A DNA stretch of 64,000 nucleotides, taken from the NCBI GenBank assembly GCA_039182515.1, contig JBCDCE010000002.1, forward strand, positions 31,412 through 95,411, given 5' to 3'. The position numbers were made by a program, and so were the translations under genes. The notes under the pieces were generated by a model. That model searched no databases and had not been told where the DNA came from. It was given only the letters and a program-made list of their open reading frames with translations. Position 1 is the stretch's first letter, and each line of letters begins with the position of its first letter. The DNA is from JBCDCE01 sp039182515. Its GTDB lineage: Bacteria > Pseudomonadota > Alphaproteobacteria > Rhodobacterales > Rhodobacteraceae. This document shows positions 35,145 through 42,913 of the stretch, in pieces.

Positions 35145-35501
35145 ATGGCCGAAGGTTTTCTCACAACACATGTCCTCGACACAAGCCGCGGCTGTCCTGC
35201 GGAAGGTCTGGTGATTTGGCTCTATCGGGTGAGCGGCAACAGCCATCGCAAGATCGCGGAAACTATCACCAATACAGATGGCCGGACCGATGCGCCCATC
35301 CTTCCCAAAGAGAAGTTCAAGCTTGGCCAATATGAGCTCATCTTTTATGCGGGCGACTATCTGCGGCGCGCAGGGCTCATAGCCTCTGAACCGCTGTTTC
35401 TGGATCAAGTCCCAATCCGCTTTGGGCTCAGCGAAGACACGCATTATCACGTGCCGCTACTGCTTTCGCCTTATGGCTATTCGACCTATCGGGGGAGCTG
35501 A
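35145..35501 (+). CDS. uraH: 5-hydroxyisourate hydrolase (transthyretin-like)
   Basis: The 118-residue enzyme hydrolyses 5-hydroxyisourate to OHCU, the substrate of the decarboxylase encoded next door. Family marks are HVLDTSRGCPAEGL near the N-terminus, HYHVPLLLSPYGYSTY and the C-terminal YRGS. No signal peptide is seen, so it is cytoplasmic. The start follows AAAAGGAGG. puuD follows 32 bases later. Confidence 0.95.
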   Translation: MAEGFLTTHVLDTSRGCPAEGLVIWLYRVSGNSHRKIAETITNTDGRTDAPILPKEKFKLGQYELIFYAGDYLRRAGLIASEPLFLDQVPIRFGLSEDTHYHVPLLLSPYGYSTYRGS

Positions 35502-35533
35502 GCCATGCACCTCCAACAGCAGAAAGGGTAACC

Positions 35534-36748
35534 ATGGCCTGGGCGATCATCGAACACTGGCTCGAATTTGCTGTGCGTTGGACCCATGTGATTGTTGGCA
35601 TCGCTTGGATCGGCTCGTCGTTTTACTTCATCGCCCTTGATCTGGGGCTCAGGCCTGTGGCGGGTCGTGATGATCTGCAAGGAGAAGATTGGCAGGTGCA
35701 CGGCGGTGGCTTTTACCATCTGCAAAAGTACCGCGTGGCCCCAGATGGGATGCCCGAAGATCTGACGTGGTTTAAATGGGAAAGCTATTCCACCTGGCTC
35801 TCAGGCTTCGCGCTTTTGATCCTCGTCTATTACTTGGGCGGGGAGCTCTATCTGATCGACCCCACCGTGCTCGACATCCCCCTTTGGGCCGGTATCACGA
35901 TCTCTTTGGTGTCGATCTTCGGCGGTTGGCTGATCTATGATGCGCTCTGCAAAAGCCGCTTTGGCGAAGACAACACCAAGCTCATGGTTCTCTTGTTCGG
36001 CGTTTTGGTCGTGATGGCTTGGGGCTACACACAAGTCTTCTCCGGCCGCGCCGCCCTTTTGCATCTCGGTGCTTTCACCGCCACCATCATGAGCGCAAAC
36101 GTTTTTCGCATCATCATCCCCAACCAAAAGATCGTGGTCGCGGATATGGTCGCAGGCCGCGACGTGGATCCAAAATACGGCAAAATCGCCAAGCAGCGCT
36201 CCACTCACAACAACTACCTCACGCTGCCTGTGCTCTTTTTGATGCTGTCGAACCACTACCCTTTGGCCTTTGCCTCGCCCTACAATTGGGTGATCGCTAG
36301 CTTGGTCTTTTTGATGGGCGTCACGATCCGACACTACTTCAACACGCTGCATCTCACCAAGCGCCACCTGTGGTGGACCTGGGGCGCCACAGCCCTCCTT
36401 TTTGCGCTGATCGTGGCCCTCTCCTTTGTGCCCCCGCGCGACACCTATGACGACCGAGAAGCCGCCTTCAGCCCAGAGATGAGCCGCCTCGCCGCCTCAC
36501 CGCTCTTTGCTGAAGCCCACGACACTGTCGCCGCCCACTGCTCAGGCTGCCACGCCTATGAGCCTGGCTGGGTTGGCCTGCCCCGCGCCCCCAAAGGTGT
36601 GCTTTTCGAGACGGAATACGACACCGTCTTCCATGCCCGCTCAATTTATCTGCAAGCGGGCCTCAGCCATGCCATGCCGCCGGGCGTCGCCAATTACATG
36701 AGCGCTGAAGAGCGCGCCCTTCTGCGCGCCTGGTACGAAGGCTCCTAA
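35534..36748 (+). CDS. puuD: Membrane urate hydroxylase/oxidase with C-terminal cytochrome c domain
   Basis: The 404-residue protein oxidises urate to 5-hydroxyisourate and sends electrons to the respiratory chain rather than making H2O2. The N-terminal two thirds have about eight membrane helices and the conserved WTHVIVGIAWIGSSFYFI. The C-terminus is a periplasmic cytochrome c domain with heme site CSGCH (336-340) and a likely Met ligand in HAMPPG. It follows uraH. The two repeats described for 36757-36909 lie downstream. Confidence 0.94.
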   Translation: MAWAIIEHWLEFAVRWTHVIVGIAWIGSSFYFIALDLGLRPVAGRDDLQGEDWQVHGGGFYHLQKYRVAPDGMPEDLTWFKWESYSTWLSGFALLILVYYLGGELYLIDPTVLDIPLWAGITISLVSIFGGWLIYDALCKSRFGEDNTKLMVLLFGVLVVMAWGYTQVFSGRAALLHLGAFTATIMSANVFRIIIPNQKIVVADMVAGRDVDPKYGKIAKQRSTHNNYLTLPVLFLMLSNHYPLAFASPYNWVIASLVFLMGVTIRHYFNTLHLTKRHLWWTWGATALLFALIVALSFVPPRDTYDDREAAFSPEMSRLAASPLFAEAHDTVAAHCSGCHAYEPGWVGLPRAPKGVLFETEYDTVFHARSIYLQAGLSHAMPPGVANYMSAEERALLRAWYEGS

Positions 36749-36756
36749 GCGCGCGT

Positions 36757-36909
36757 CTTTTTCTTGGGTCAAATACTCCGGGGAGTCCCAACATACTTCG
36801 AAATCATTGCCGACCCTAACGCTGCCTGAAACCTTTGGTTTTAACGCGTTAGGGTGAAAAAGGACCTCAAGCTTTTCGCAGTATGTTTAAGGGTCGGGGG
36901 CAGAGCCCC
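36757..36909 (+). repeat. Post-stop motif copy C, split by the palindromic element
   Basis: After the puuD stop comes CTTTTTCTTGGGTCAAATAC then TCCGGGGAGTCCC (to 36789). The sequence resumes at 36893 with GTCGGGGGCAGAGCCCC. In the uninterrupted copy at 32036-32095 these two parts are joined by only a few bases. Here the 98-bp palindromic element at 36790-36887 sits between them. Confidence 0.75.
36790..36887 (+). repeat. 98-bp palindromic interspersed element, copy 2
   Basis: Terminal inverted repeats AACATACTTCGAAA and TTTCGCAGTATGTT bound the same core as copies 1 and 3 (CTAACGCTGCCTGAAACC - TTT - GGTTTTAACGCGTTAG). The arms differ from the other copies but the total length does not. It lies between convergent puuD and galM, inside the post-stop repeat. 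Confidence 0.85.
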
Positions 36910-36918
36910 AAAAACAGC

Positions 36919-37863
36919 TCAAGATCTATAAAAACGCCAAGTTGTCGACTGTGTATAAGTTTCACCAGGGCGCAGCACGATGCTCGGAAACTCAGGGTTA
37001 TGCAGTGCATTGGGCCAATGCTGTGCTTCCAAAGCGATGCCAGCAAAAGCCCCATGTGGCGTTTGGTTCAGCCCATGACCATCGTAAACCTGCAGCCCAG
37101 GCGCATCGGTGCACATCTCAAGGCTCAATCCCGCCGCATGCAGCCGCGCCGCCCACCGCATCCCAGAGCCTCGCAAACAGAAATTATGATCAACACTGTG
37201 GCGATCCAAAACCACTGGGCTCCTAAAATCGAAATCCGTTCCTGCCACGTCCTCAGGTGCTTTAGGCAAGGAGCCAACGCTCGGCAAATATTGCTCTGCG
37301 TTGATCTCAAGCTCATGGCCGGAGTAGTCCGGCGCACCGGTAAGGTTCCAATAGGCATGCTGTGCCAAGCTTATCCAGGTCGGTGCGTCGGTCGTCGCGG
37401 AGAGGTCTAAAGCCAGTGTGTCGTCAGACAACCGGTAAATGGCCTCGATCCGTCTATTGCCTGGAAAGCCACCAGCACCTGCCGCCAAATCAATCGAAAA
37501 CCGCGCCTCGCGCTCGGAAGGTGCGTCCAACTGCCAAGCCTGAAGCTGAGTCCCCGCTTGCCCCGAATGCAGCGTGTTGCCACCAGGTCCGTCGTCGAAG
37601 CGGTACTCTGTCCCATCAAGACTGGCGCGCGCACCAGCGATCCGATTTGCCACCGGTCCACAAATCCCGCCAGCCGAGTGCCCAGGCGTAAGGTAGTCCG
37701 CGGCACTGTCAAACCCGAGGGTCAAATTCTGCCCTTGGAACCGTAAAGCCCGCAGCGTAACACCAAGGGTCAGAAGATCCGCTTCCAAAGCCCCTGACTT
37801 CAGACGCACTTCTCGAACAGGCGTGCCATCTGGCATGTGATCAAAAATCATAAGCTCTGCCAT
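36919..37863 (-). CDS. galM: Aldose 1-epimerase (mutarotase)
   Basis: The 314-residue beta-sandwich enzyme interconverts alpha- and beta-galactose/glucose. The substrate arginine region GGICGPVANRIAGAR, the catalytic histidine in SLAQHAYWNL and the catalytic glutamate in PSIVLRPGETY are present. It overlaps the GH42 gene by 16 bases and is the last gene of the galactoside operon. It would supply the anomer needed by galactose dehydrogenase. Confidence 0.92.
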   Translation of the reverse strand: MAELMIFDHMPDGTPVREVRLKSGALEADLLTLGVTLRALRFQGQNLTLGFDSAADYLTPGHSAGGICGPVANRIAGARASLDGTEYRFDDGPGGNTLHSGQAGTQLQAWQLDAPSEREARFSIDLAAGAGGFPGNRRIEAIYRLSDDTLALDLSATTDAPTWISLAQHAYWNLTGAPDYSGHELEINAEQYLPSVGSLPKAPEDVAGTDFDFRSPVVLDRHSVDHNFCLRGSGMRWAARLHAAGLSLEMCTDAPGLQVYDGHGLNQTPHGAFAGIALEAQHWPNALHNPEFPSIVLRPGETYTQSTTWRFYRS

Positions 37864-39731
37864 AGAACACCCGCTGCTGGGATGTGGAGCCCATTATGCT
37901 CCACAGGTTCTGCACCGTAGTTGATCCAAAACGCATGAGAAGCGGTGCGCCGCACCCGCAACCCTTCGGGCAAAGCCATCGCTTCAGGCAAAAGCATGTG
38001 CACAAGCCTGTCCCAAGTGCTCTCCTCTGGCCACCCAGCCAAGTAATAGCAATTGGCCTTCCTAAGAAGCCCCGGCGCATCGTCCGTCATGCGCCACAAG
38101 ACCTCCTCAGAGGTTTCAACACGCTCAACCCAATGACGAAACGCGCCGCCCTCTTGCAAAGCACGCGCGGCGCTGGGCGGCAAAGACTCCGCATAAACAA
38201 CTGTTGCATCACAGCCCAGCAAATTTGGGCCCATCGGCAACGGGATCGATAAAGCTTCCGTCTTGCTGTTGGTCCGTGGCCCGTAGACGGTTGTGACCCC
38301 TTCAAGGGCCTCTGCCAACCCGTCTGCCAGGTTCAAAACACCCGGCACAAACACAGCTTTGTAGCCGTCAAAATCCCGCGCCGTGCTGGGCACAATGTCG
38401 ATATTCAGGCCCGCGCGCCGCAACGCGCGATACGCCGAAAAGACCAACCTAAAATAATCAAAATCAGCCCCCTGAGGCTGCGTGCTCCAAGCCCAAGCAG
38501 AGGGGTAGTCAAAGACTAAGGCCACATCGCCCTGGCCCGTTTCCATGGGTCCAAGAGCCTCCAAATCCTCCGCCACCTGCTTGGCTTCGGCCAATGCGGG
38601 CGCAGGCGCACTGTCAGGCCGCAAAAGGCCTGCATGCATTTGCTCTTGCGCTATCGGTGCTTGTCGCCAGCGGAAATAACAAACGGTCTCAGCACCGTGG
38701 GCAAAAGCCTCAAGCGCCCAGAGCCGCGCCATCCCGGGGAGCGGGGCAGGGTTATAAGGGGCCCAGTTTACAGGGCCAGGCTGTTGCTCGATCACCCACC
38801 AGCGCCCTTTGCCAACCGCGCGGTAAAGATCGTGGTGAAAGGCCTGAAAATCCGGATCGCCTTGGCGCAAAAACTGCGCTTTATGAGCCTCTGAGGCCTC
38901 TAACCTGTCGGACAAAAAACCAATCGGGTAGCTGTCCCAAGTCGCGATATCGAGATCCTCGCCGACCTCAAAATGATCGAACTCAAGCACGCGACCCATG
39001 TAGTTGTGGAGCAAAGGCGCATCTGTATGCGCGCGCAAAATCTCCGTTTGGACCCTGTTAAACGCCACCACCTGATCGCTGCTGAAACGTTTGAAATCGA
39101 GCCAATGGGCCGGGTTGGCTTCCGTGACCGTAAGATTGGGCAAGTCGATCTCAGAAAAACTTGCGTATTCCATCGACCAAAAGACAGTGCCCCAGGCCTC
39201 ATTCAGCGCGTCAATCCGCGTGTATTTGGCCTCAAGCCAAGTTTGAAAGCCATGCTTTGCAGGCTCAGAATAGCTCAAAGTGGTATCGTGACAGCCGTAT
39301 TCATTGTCGGTTTGCCAAGCGGCGATGCCTGGGTGCTTGGCATAGCGTTCAGCCAAGGCGCGCGTAATCTCTGCACAGCTCTCTCGGTAGCCAAGATGCG
39401 AGAAGCAATAATGCCTGCGCGAGCCGAACTTGCGCGGCCGACCCATCTCATCCACCGCGAGCATATCTGGGTGTCTCTCAAGCATCCATCGCGGCGGTGT
39501 GGCTGTAGGCGTGCCGAGAATGATCTTTAGGCCCGCCTCATGCAGGATCTCAATTGCGCGGTCGAGCCAATCCCAGCGGTATTGGCCGGGTTCAGGCTCA
39601 ATCCGCGACCAGGCAAATTCGCCGATACGCACCCAAGTGAGCCCAGCCTCAATCATACGCTGCGCGTCTTCTGCCCAAAGACTTTCGTCCCAATGTTCAG
39701 GATAATAACAGGTGCCCAGAGTTTGGGTCAT
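37848..39731 (-). CDS. Beta-galactosidase, glycoside hydrolase family 42
   Basis: The 627-residue cytoplasmic enzyme has the GH42 plan: a TIM-barrel, a trimer domain and a beta domain. GTCYYPEHWDESLWAEDAQRM is a typical start and TDNEYGCH holds the acid/base glutamate. The nucleophile glutamate lies in a PGPVNW-containing stretch preceded by WVIEQQ. No secretion signal is seen, so substrates must be imported first. It overlaps its neighbours by 4 and 16 bases within the galactose operon. Confidence 0.93.
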   Translation of the reverse strand: MTQTLGTCYYPEHWDESLWAEDAQRMIEAGLTWVRIGEFAWSRIEPEPGQYRWDWLDRAIEILHEAGLKIILGTPTATPPRWMLERHPDMLAVDEMGRPRKFGSRRHYCFSHLGYRESCAEITRALAERYAKHPGIAAWQTDNEYGCHDTTLSYSEPAKHGFQTWLEAKYTRIDALNEAWGTVFWSMEYASFSEIDLPNLTVTEANPAHWLDFKRFSSDQVVAFNRVQTEILRAHTDAPLLHNYMGRVLEFDHFEVGEDLDIATWDSYPIGFLSDRLEASEAHKAQFLRQGDPDFQAFHHDLYRAVGKGRWWVIEQQPGPVNWAPYNPAPLPGMARLWALEAFAHGAETVCYFRWRQAPIAQEQMHAGLLRPDSAPAPALAEAKQVAEDLEALGPMETGQGDVALVFDYPSAWAWSTQPQGADFDYFRLVFSAYRALRRAGLNIDIVPSTARDFDGYKAVFVPGVLNLADGLAEALEGVTTVYGPRTNSKTEALSIPLPMGPNLLGCDATVVYAESLPPSAARALQEGGAFRHWVERVETSEEVLWRMTDDAPGLLRKANCYYLAGWPEESTWDRLVHMLLPEAMALPEGLRVRRTASHAFWINYGAEPVEHNGLHIPAAGVLWQSL

Positions 39732-40549
39732 AGCGCGATCTGAGCCTCAGGCTTGAAAGGAATATCTGTATTGAGCGCAAAGGTCTTGCCGCCTTGGGGC
39801 TCCTCAATACCCTCTGCTGCACTGGTCGCATAAAGCGTGCCAGGGGCCAGCGCCGGGCAAGTCATTTGGCTGGCGGGGAACCTGAGTTCTCCCACACAGG
39901 CACCTGACGGATCATAGCCAATTACTTTTGAAGCGCCCCAACAGGCGATCCAAAGCACCCCATCTGCATCGGTCACTGCGCCGTCAGGATTGAGATCTTC
40001 TTGGGTCAAGTCCACATGCAGCTGAGGCTTGCCTTGAGGCCAACCCTGTGCATCAAGCGGCTGGCGCATCACCCGCTGCGTTGCTGTATCTGCGAAGTAG
40101 GCGCAGCTTCCATCTGGCGCAAATGAGATCGCGTTTGGAATCGAAACCTTATCGTAAAGCTTTGTAATTTTGCCGCCAAAAAAGCGGTATATCGCACCTG
40201 CCTCAGGCTCTGCATTTAACCCCATGGTGCCAATCCAAAAGCCGCCCCAAGGATCTGCGCGCCCGTCGTTTGAGCGGGTGTTTGGCTTGTCAGCTTCAAG
40301 TTCAACAAGATGTGTCTGAGCGCCGGTAGTGAGATCAAACACAAACAAATCCGTGCTTGAGGCGATCAGGAGTTGGGTCTCATCAATCCATCCCGCAGCA
40401 GACACATAGCGATCAAAGGTCCAAGTTTGCGCGGCTGAGTGCAAACGCTTTTCTAAGATATCAAACCAAAAGAGCTCTTGGCGCGCTGGATGCCACAAAG
40501 GGCCTTCGCCCAACGTGCAACACCGGTCATCGTAGACTTGAGCGGTCAT
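39728..40549 (-). CDS. SMP-30/gluconolactonase-family sugar lactonase
   Basis: The 273-residue six-bladed beta-propeller has the family's LGEGPLWHPARQELFWFDI start, the metal-site asparagine and aspartate in NDGRADPWGGFWIGTM and DPDGAVTDADGVLWIACWG-type segments. In this operon it most likely opens galactono-lactone to galactonate after galactose dehydrogenase. It overlaps both neighbours by 4 bases. Substrate is inferred from context. Confidence 0.88.
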   Translation of the reverse strand: MTAQVYDDRCCTLGEGPLWHPARQELFWFDILEKRLHSAAQTWTFDRYVSAAGWIDETQLLIASSTDLFVFDLTTGAQTHLVELEADKPNTRSNDGRADPWGGFWIGTMGLNAEPEAGAIYRFFGGKITKLYDKVSIPNAISFAPDGSCAYFADTATQRVMRQPLDAQGWPQGKPQLHVDLTQEDLNPDGAVTDADGVLWIACWGASKVIGYDPSGACVGELRFPASQMTCPALAPGTLYATSAAEGIEEPQGGKTFALNTDIPFKPEAQIAL

Positions 40550-41154
40550 GCCCCAAAAGCCGCATCAAAGGCCGCAACCAATGTGCGGGCTTTGGCCCTC
40601 ACATCTTCAACCGACATGCCCGGCTTATAGAGCGCAGAGCCAATGCCAAAGCCATCCGCGCTGGCCGCTTTCCATTCTGCGAAATTCTCTGGTCCCGCAC
40701 CGCCCACTGCATAAACCTGACAGCCTTCAGGCAAAACGGCCCGTAGCGCCTTAAGCCCACCGGGCCCCGCCATGGATCCAGGGAAAAGCTTGAGACCAGT
40801 GGCGCCAGCTTTGAGGGCCGCAAAAGCCTCGGATGGCGTGAAAACGCCAGGCCAACTTTCCATGCCATAGTCGACGGTTTTCGCGATAACCTCTAGATCC
40901 ACATTGGGTGATACGATCAAGGTGCCACCGGCTTCACGGACTTGGTGCACGTCTTGCGCGCTCAGCACAGTACCTGCGCCAATCGTGGCCTTTTCTTTGG
41001 CAAAAATACTCATCCGCCGTATGCTCTCAAAGGGCTCCGGGGAATTCAGTGGCACTTCAATTTTGGTAATGCCTTCTTCGATCAAGGCCGCACAGACAGG
41101 CTCTGCTTCATCTGGCGTGATGCCGCGTAGAATGGCGATCAAGGGCCGGGTCAT
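40546..41154 (-). CDS. dgoA: 2-dehydro-3-deoxy-6-phosphogalactonate aldolase
   Basis: The class I aldolase, about 202 residues, cleaves KDPGal to pyruvate and glyceraldehyde 3-phosphate. PLIAILRGITPDEA, GAGTVLSAQDV and the lysine of GLKLFPGSMAGPGGLKAL match KDPG/KDPGal aldolases. Adjacency to dgoK favours the galactonate version over Eda. The ATG at 41154 follows GGAG, so the longer frame to 41214, which would run into dgoK, is rejected. Confidence 0.92.
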   Translation of the reverse strand: MTRPLIAILRGITPDEAEPVCAALIEEGITKIEVPLNSPEPFESIRRMSIFAKEKATIGAGTVLSAQDVHQVREAGGTLIVSPNVDLEVIAKTVDYGMESWPGVFTPSEAFAALKAGATGLKLFPGSMAGPGGLKALRAVLPEGCQVYAVGGAGPENFAEWKAASADGFGIGSALYKPGMSVEDVRAKARTLVAAFDAAFGA

Positions 41155-41182
41155 GGATGTCTCCGTCTTTTTTGTCGACCTG

Positions 41183-42079
41183 CTAAAACAGGTTGTGAGC
41201 GTGGCGCGCCGCAATCAGCCCAGAAAGGGTCATTTGCCCAGCATCCTCGCTCCGGGTTGGCACGGACAAAGTGCTTAGAGCCTCTGCATAATAACCACAA
41301 ATATAAGGGGCGCCGATCAGGGCTACTTGCTGGCCCAACCAATAGGGCTTCGCGGCTGCTATTTCAGATCCGATGATCAAACCAGAAAGCCTCGAGCGAC
41401 TGACGCTTGCCTCGGTGTCGTTGAGCAAATGGCTGGCGCGCAATTCGAAGAGTTTGGCTGCAAAGATCGCAGGCTTGGAGAGTGTGTCAGACACAGCGCT
41501 AAGAAAGGCCTCTTTGTCGAAGTCTTTTGTGTCGACCGAATGTTTGAGGACCGAGTCATATGCCAAAAGCGCAAAAAGCTCGCCAGACAAAAAGGTTCGA
41601 AAGCTCACCACTTCGCCCGCGCTCACATGGACCCATTTGCTATGGGTCCCCGGCAAACACACCACGCCGTCCCAATTTGGGTTCAGTCGTAAAAAGCCTG
41701 CAATCTGCGTTTCTTCGCCGCGCATAACGTCAGGGTGTTTGACTTGTTTGAGACCTGGCAAAACCGAGACCCGAAGGTCGCTTGCACTTGTCGTTACCGC
41801 AACGGGTTCCGTTCCATCAGGCTTGCAGGGCACTTGCGCATAAGGCGCTTCTACCCAACCTTGTCGCGCCCCAACCATACCGCAGGCCAGCACATTGAGT
41901 GTTTTGGCATGCCAAGGGGCAATGATCTCACGCAAGGCCTTTTCAAAGCTGCCGGGTGCAAGCTTTGCCATACCTTGGTTGTTTTCGGCCTGATCCTGAA
42001 CCGCATCATCGTCCGACAGCGCCCAAACCCGCAGGTTGGAGGTGCCCCAGTCTGCTGCGATCCAGCTAATCTCGCTCAT
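41183..42079 (-). CDS. dgoK: 2-dehydro-3-deoxygalactonokinase
   Basis: The 298-residue ASKHA-fold sugar kinase phosphorylates 2-keto-3-deoxygalactonate with ATP. AADWGTSNLRVWAL is the phosphate-1 motif, CGMVGARQGWVEAPY and VVCLPGTHSKWVHV are DgoK hallmarks. It overlaps the SDR gene by 4 bases and precedes dgoA by 28, giving the last two steps of the De Ley-Doudoroff route. Confidence 0.93.
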   Translation of the reverse strand: MSEISWIAADWGTSNLRVWALSDDDAVQDQAENNQGMAKLAPGSFEKALREIIAPWHAKTLNVLACGMVGARQGWVEAPYAQVPCKPDGTEPVAVTTSASDLRVSVLPGLKQVKHPDVMRGEETQIAGFLRLNPNWDGVVCLPGTHSKWVHVSAGEVVSFRTFLSGELFALLAYDSVLKHSVDTKDFDKEAFLSAVSDTLSKPAIFAAKLFELRASHLLNDTEASVSRSRLSGLIIGSEIAAAKPYWLGQQVALIGAPYICGYYAEALSTLSVPTRSEDAGQMTLSGLIAARHAHNLF

Positions 42080-42840
42080 CCCGTTGTCACCACACCGCCG
42101 TCGATCACAAGCGCTTGGCCCGTCATGGCTTTTGACGCCTTTGAGGCCAAAAAGAGCACGCCGCCGGTAATGTCTTCGGGGTCCAAGGGATCAGGTAAAC
42201 ACTGGCGGCTCAAATGCGCCTTCAGCCCATCTTCTGTGACCCAAAGGTCTTTTTGTTTTTGCGTGAGGACCCAACCTGGTGCCAGTGCGTTGACCCGAAT
42301 ATGATCTGGGCCAAACTCGCGCGCAAGGCTGCGTGTAAGCCCATTGATGCCTGAATTGGCAGCCGTATAAAGCGGATAACCCGCATTGCCCATCATGTAG
42401 CTGATTGAGCTGAAGTTTATGATAGAGCCAAAGCCAGCTTTTTGCATACCGGGCAGCACGGCTTGGCAGCCAAAGAAATAGGCTTTGAGATTAATCGCAA
42501 GCATCCAATCCCAAAAGTCTTCTGTGACCTCTTCGGTGCTGTGGCGTTTGTCGTTGGCTGCGTTGTTGACCAGGCAGGTTATGGATCCGTGGGCCTCTGC
42601 AGCTTGGGTCAAAGAGGTGCGAAAGCTTTCGACATCCGTGATGTCGCCTTGGTGGAAAAGGGGTCTTGCCCCATGCTTTTTTTCCATCTCATTGCAGAAA
42701 TCTGTGGCGTCAGAGCGACCAATGAAGGCAACCTTGGCGCCTTGGGCTAAAAAGGCATCTGTTATGGCTGCACCAATACCAGAACCGCCACCGGTGATAT
42801 AAACAGATGCGTTTTTGAGATCTGGGTAAACTGCGATCAT
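42076..42840 (-). CDS. SDR oxidoreductase, candidate galactose 1-dehydrogenase, with Asn in place of the catalytic Lys
   Basis: The Rossmann protein, about 254 residues, has GGGSGIG, LVNNAA, INFSSISYM and a C-terminal DGGV. Position in a galactose operon suggests oxidation of galactose to the lactone. The active-site motif reads YTAANSG: Tyr158 is present but residue 162 is Asn (AAT at 42355-42357), not Lys. That may mark a distinct subfamily or altered activity. The ATG at 42840 follows GAGG. The frame open to 42978 would run over the end of the alpha-galactosidase gene and is rejected. Confidence 0.85.
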   Translation of the reverse strand: MIAVYPDLKNASVYITGGGSGIGAAITDAFLAQGAKVAFIGRSDATDFCNEMEKKHGARPLFHQGDITDVESFRTSLTQAAEAHGSITCLVNNAANDKRHSTEEVTEDFWDWMLAINLKAYFFGCQAVLPGMQKAGFGSIINFSSISYMMGNAGYPLYTAANSGINGLTRSLAREFGPDHIRVNALAPGWVLTQKQKDLWVTEDGLKAHLSRQCLPDPLDPEDITGGVLFLASKASKAMTGQALVIDGGVVTTG

Positions 42841-42858
42841 TGGCTGGCCTCTTGTTCG

Positions 42859-42906
42859 GCAAAAGTCTTTGCAAGACTTTTGCGAAAATTTTTGTTCAAA
42901 AATTTT
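42859..42906 (-). terminator. Two back-to-back perfect hairpins between alpha-galactosidase and SDR genes
   Basis: GCAAAAGTCTT (42859) with AAGACTTTTGC (42873) gives an 11-bp stem. AAAATTTTTG (42885) with CAAAAATTTT (42897) gives a 10-bp AT-only stem. Both lie in the 73-base gap inside the operon. They may attenuate transcription or protect the upstream mRNA end. Confidence 0.7.
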
Positions 42907-42913
42907 GCGCCCT

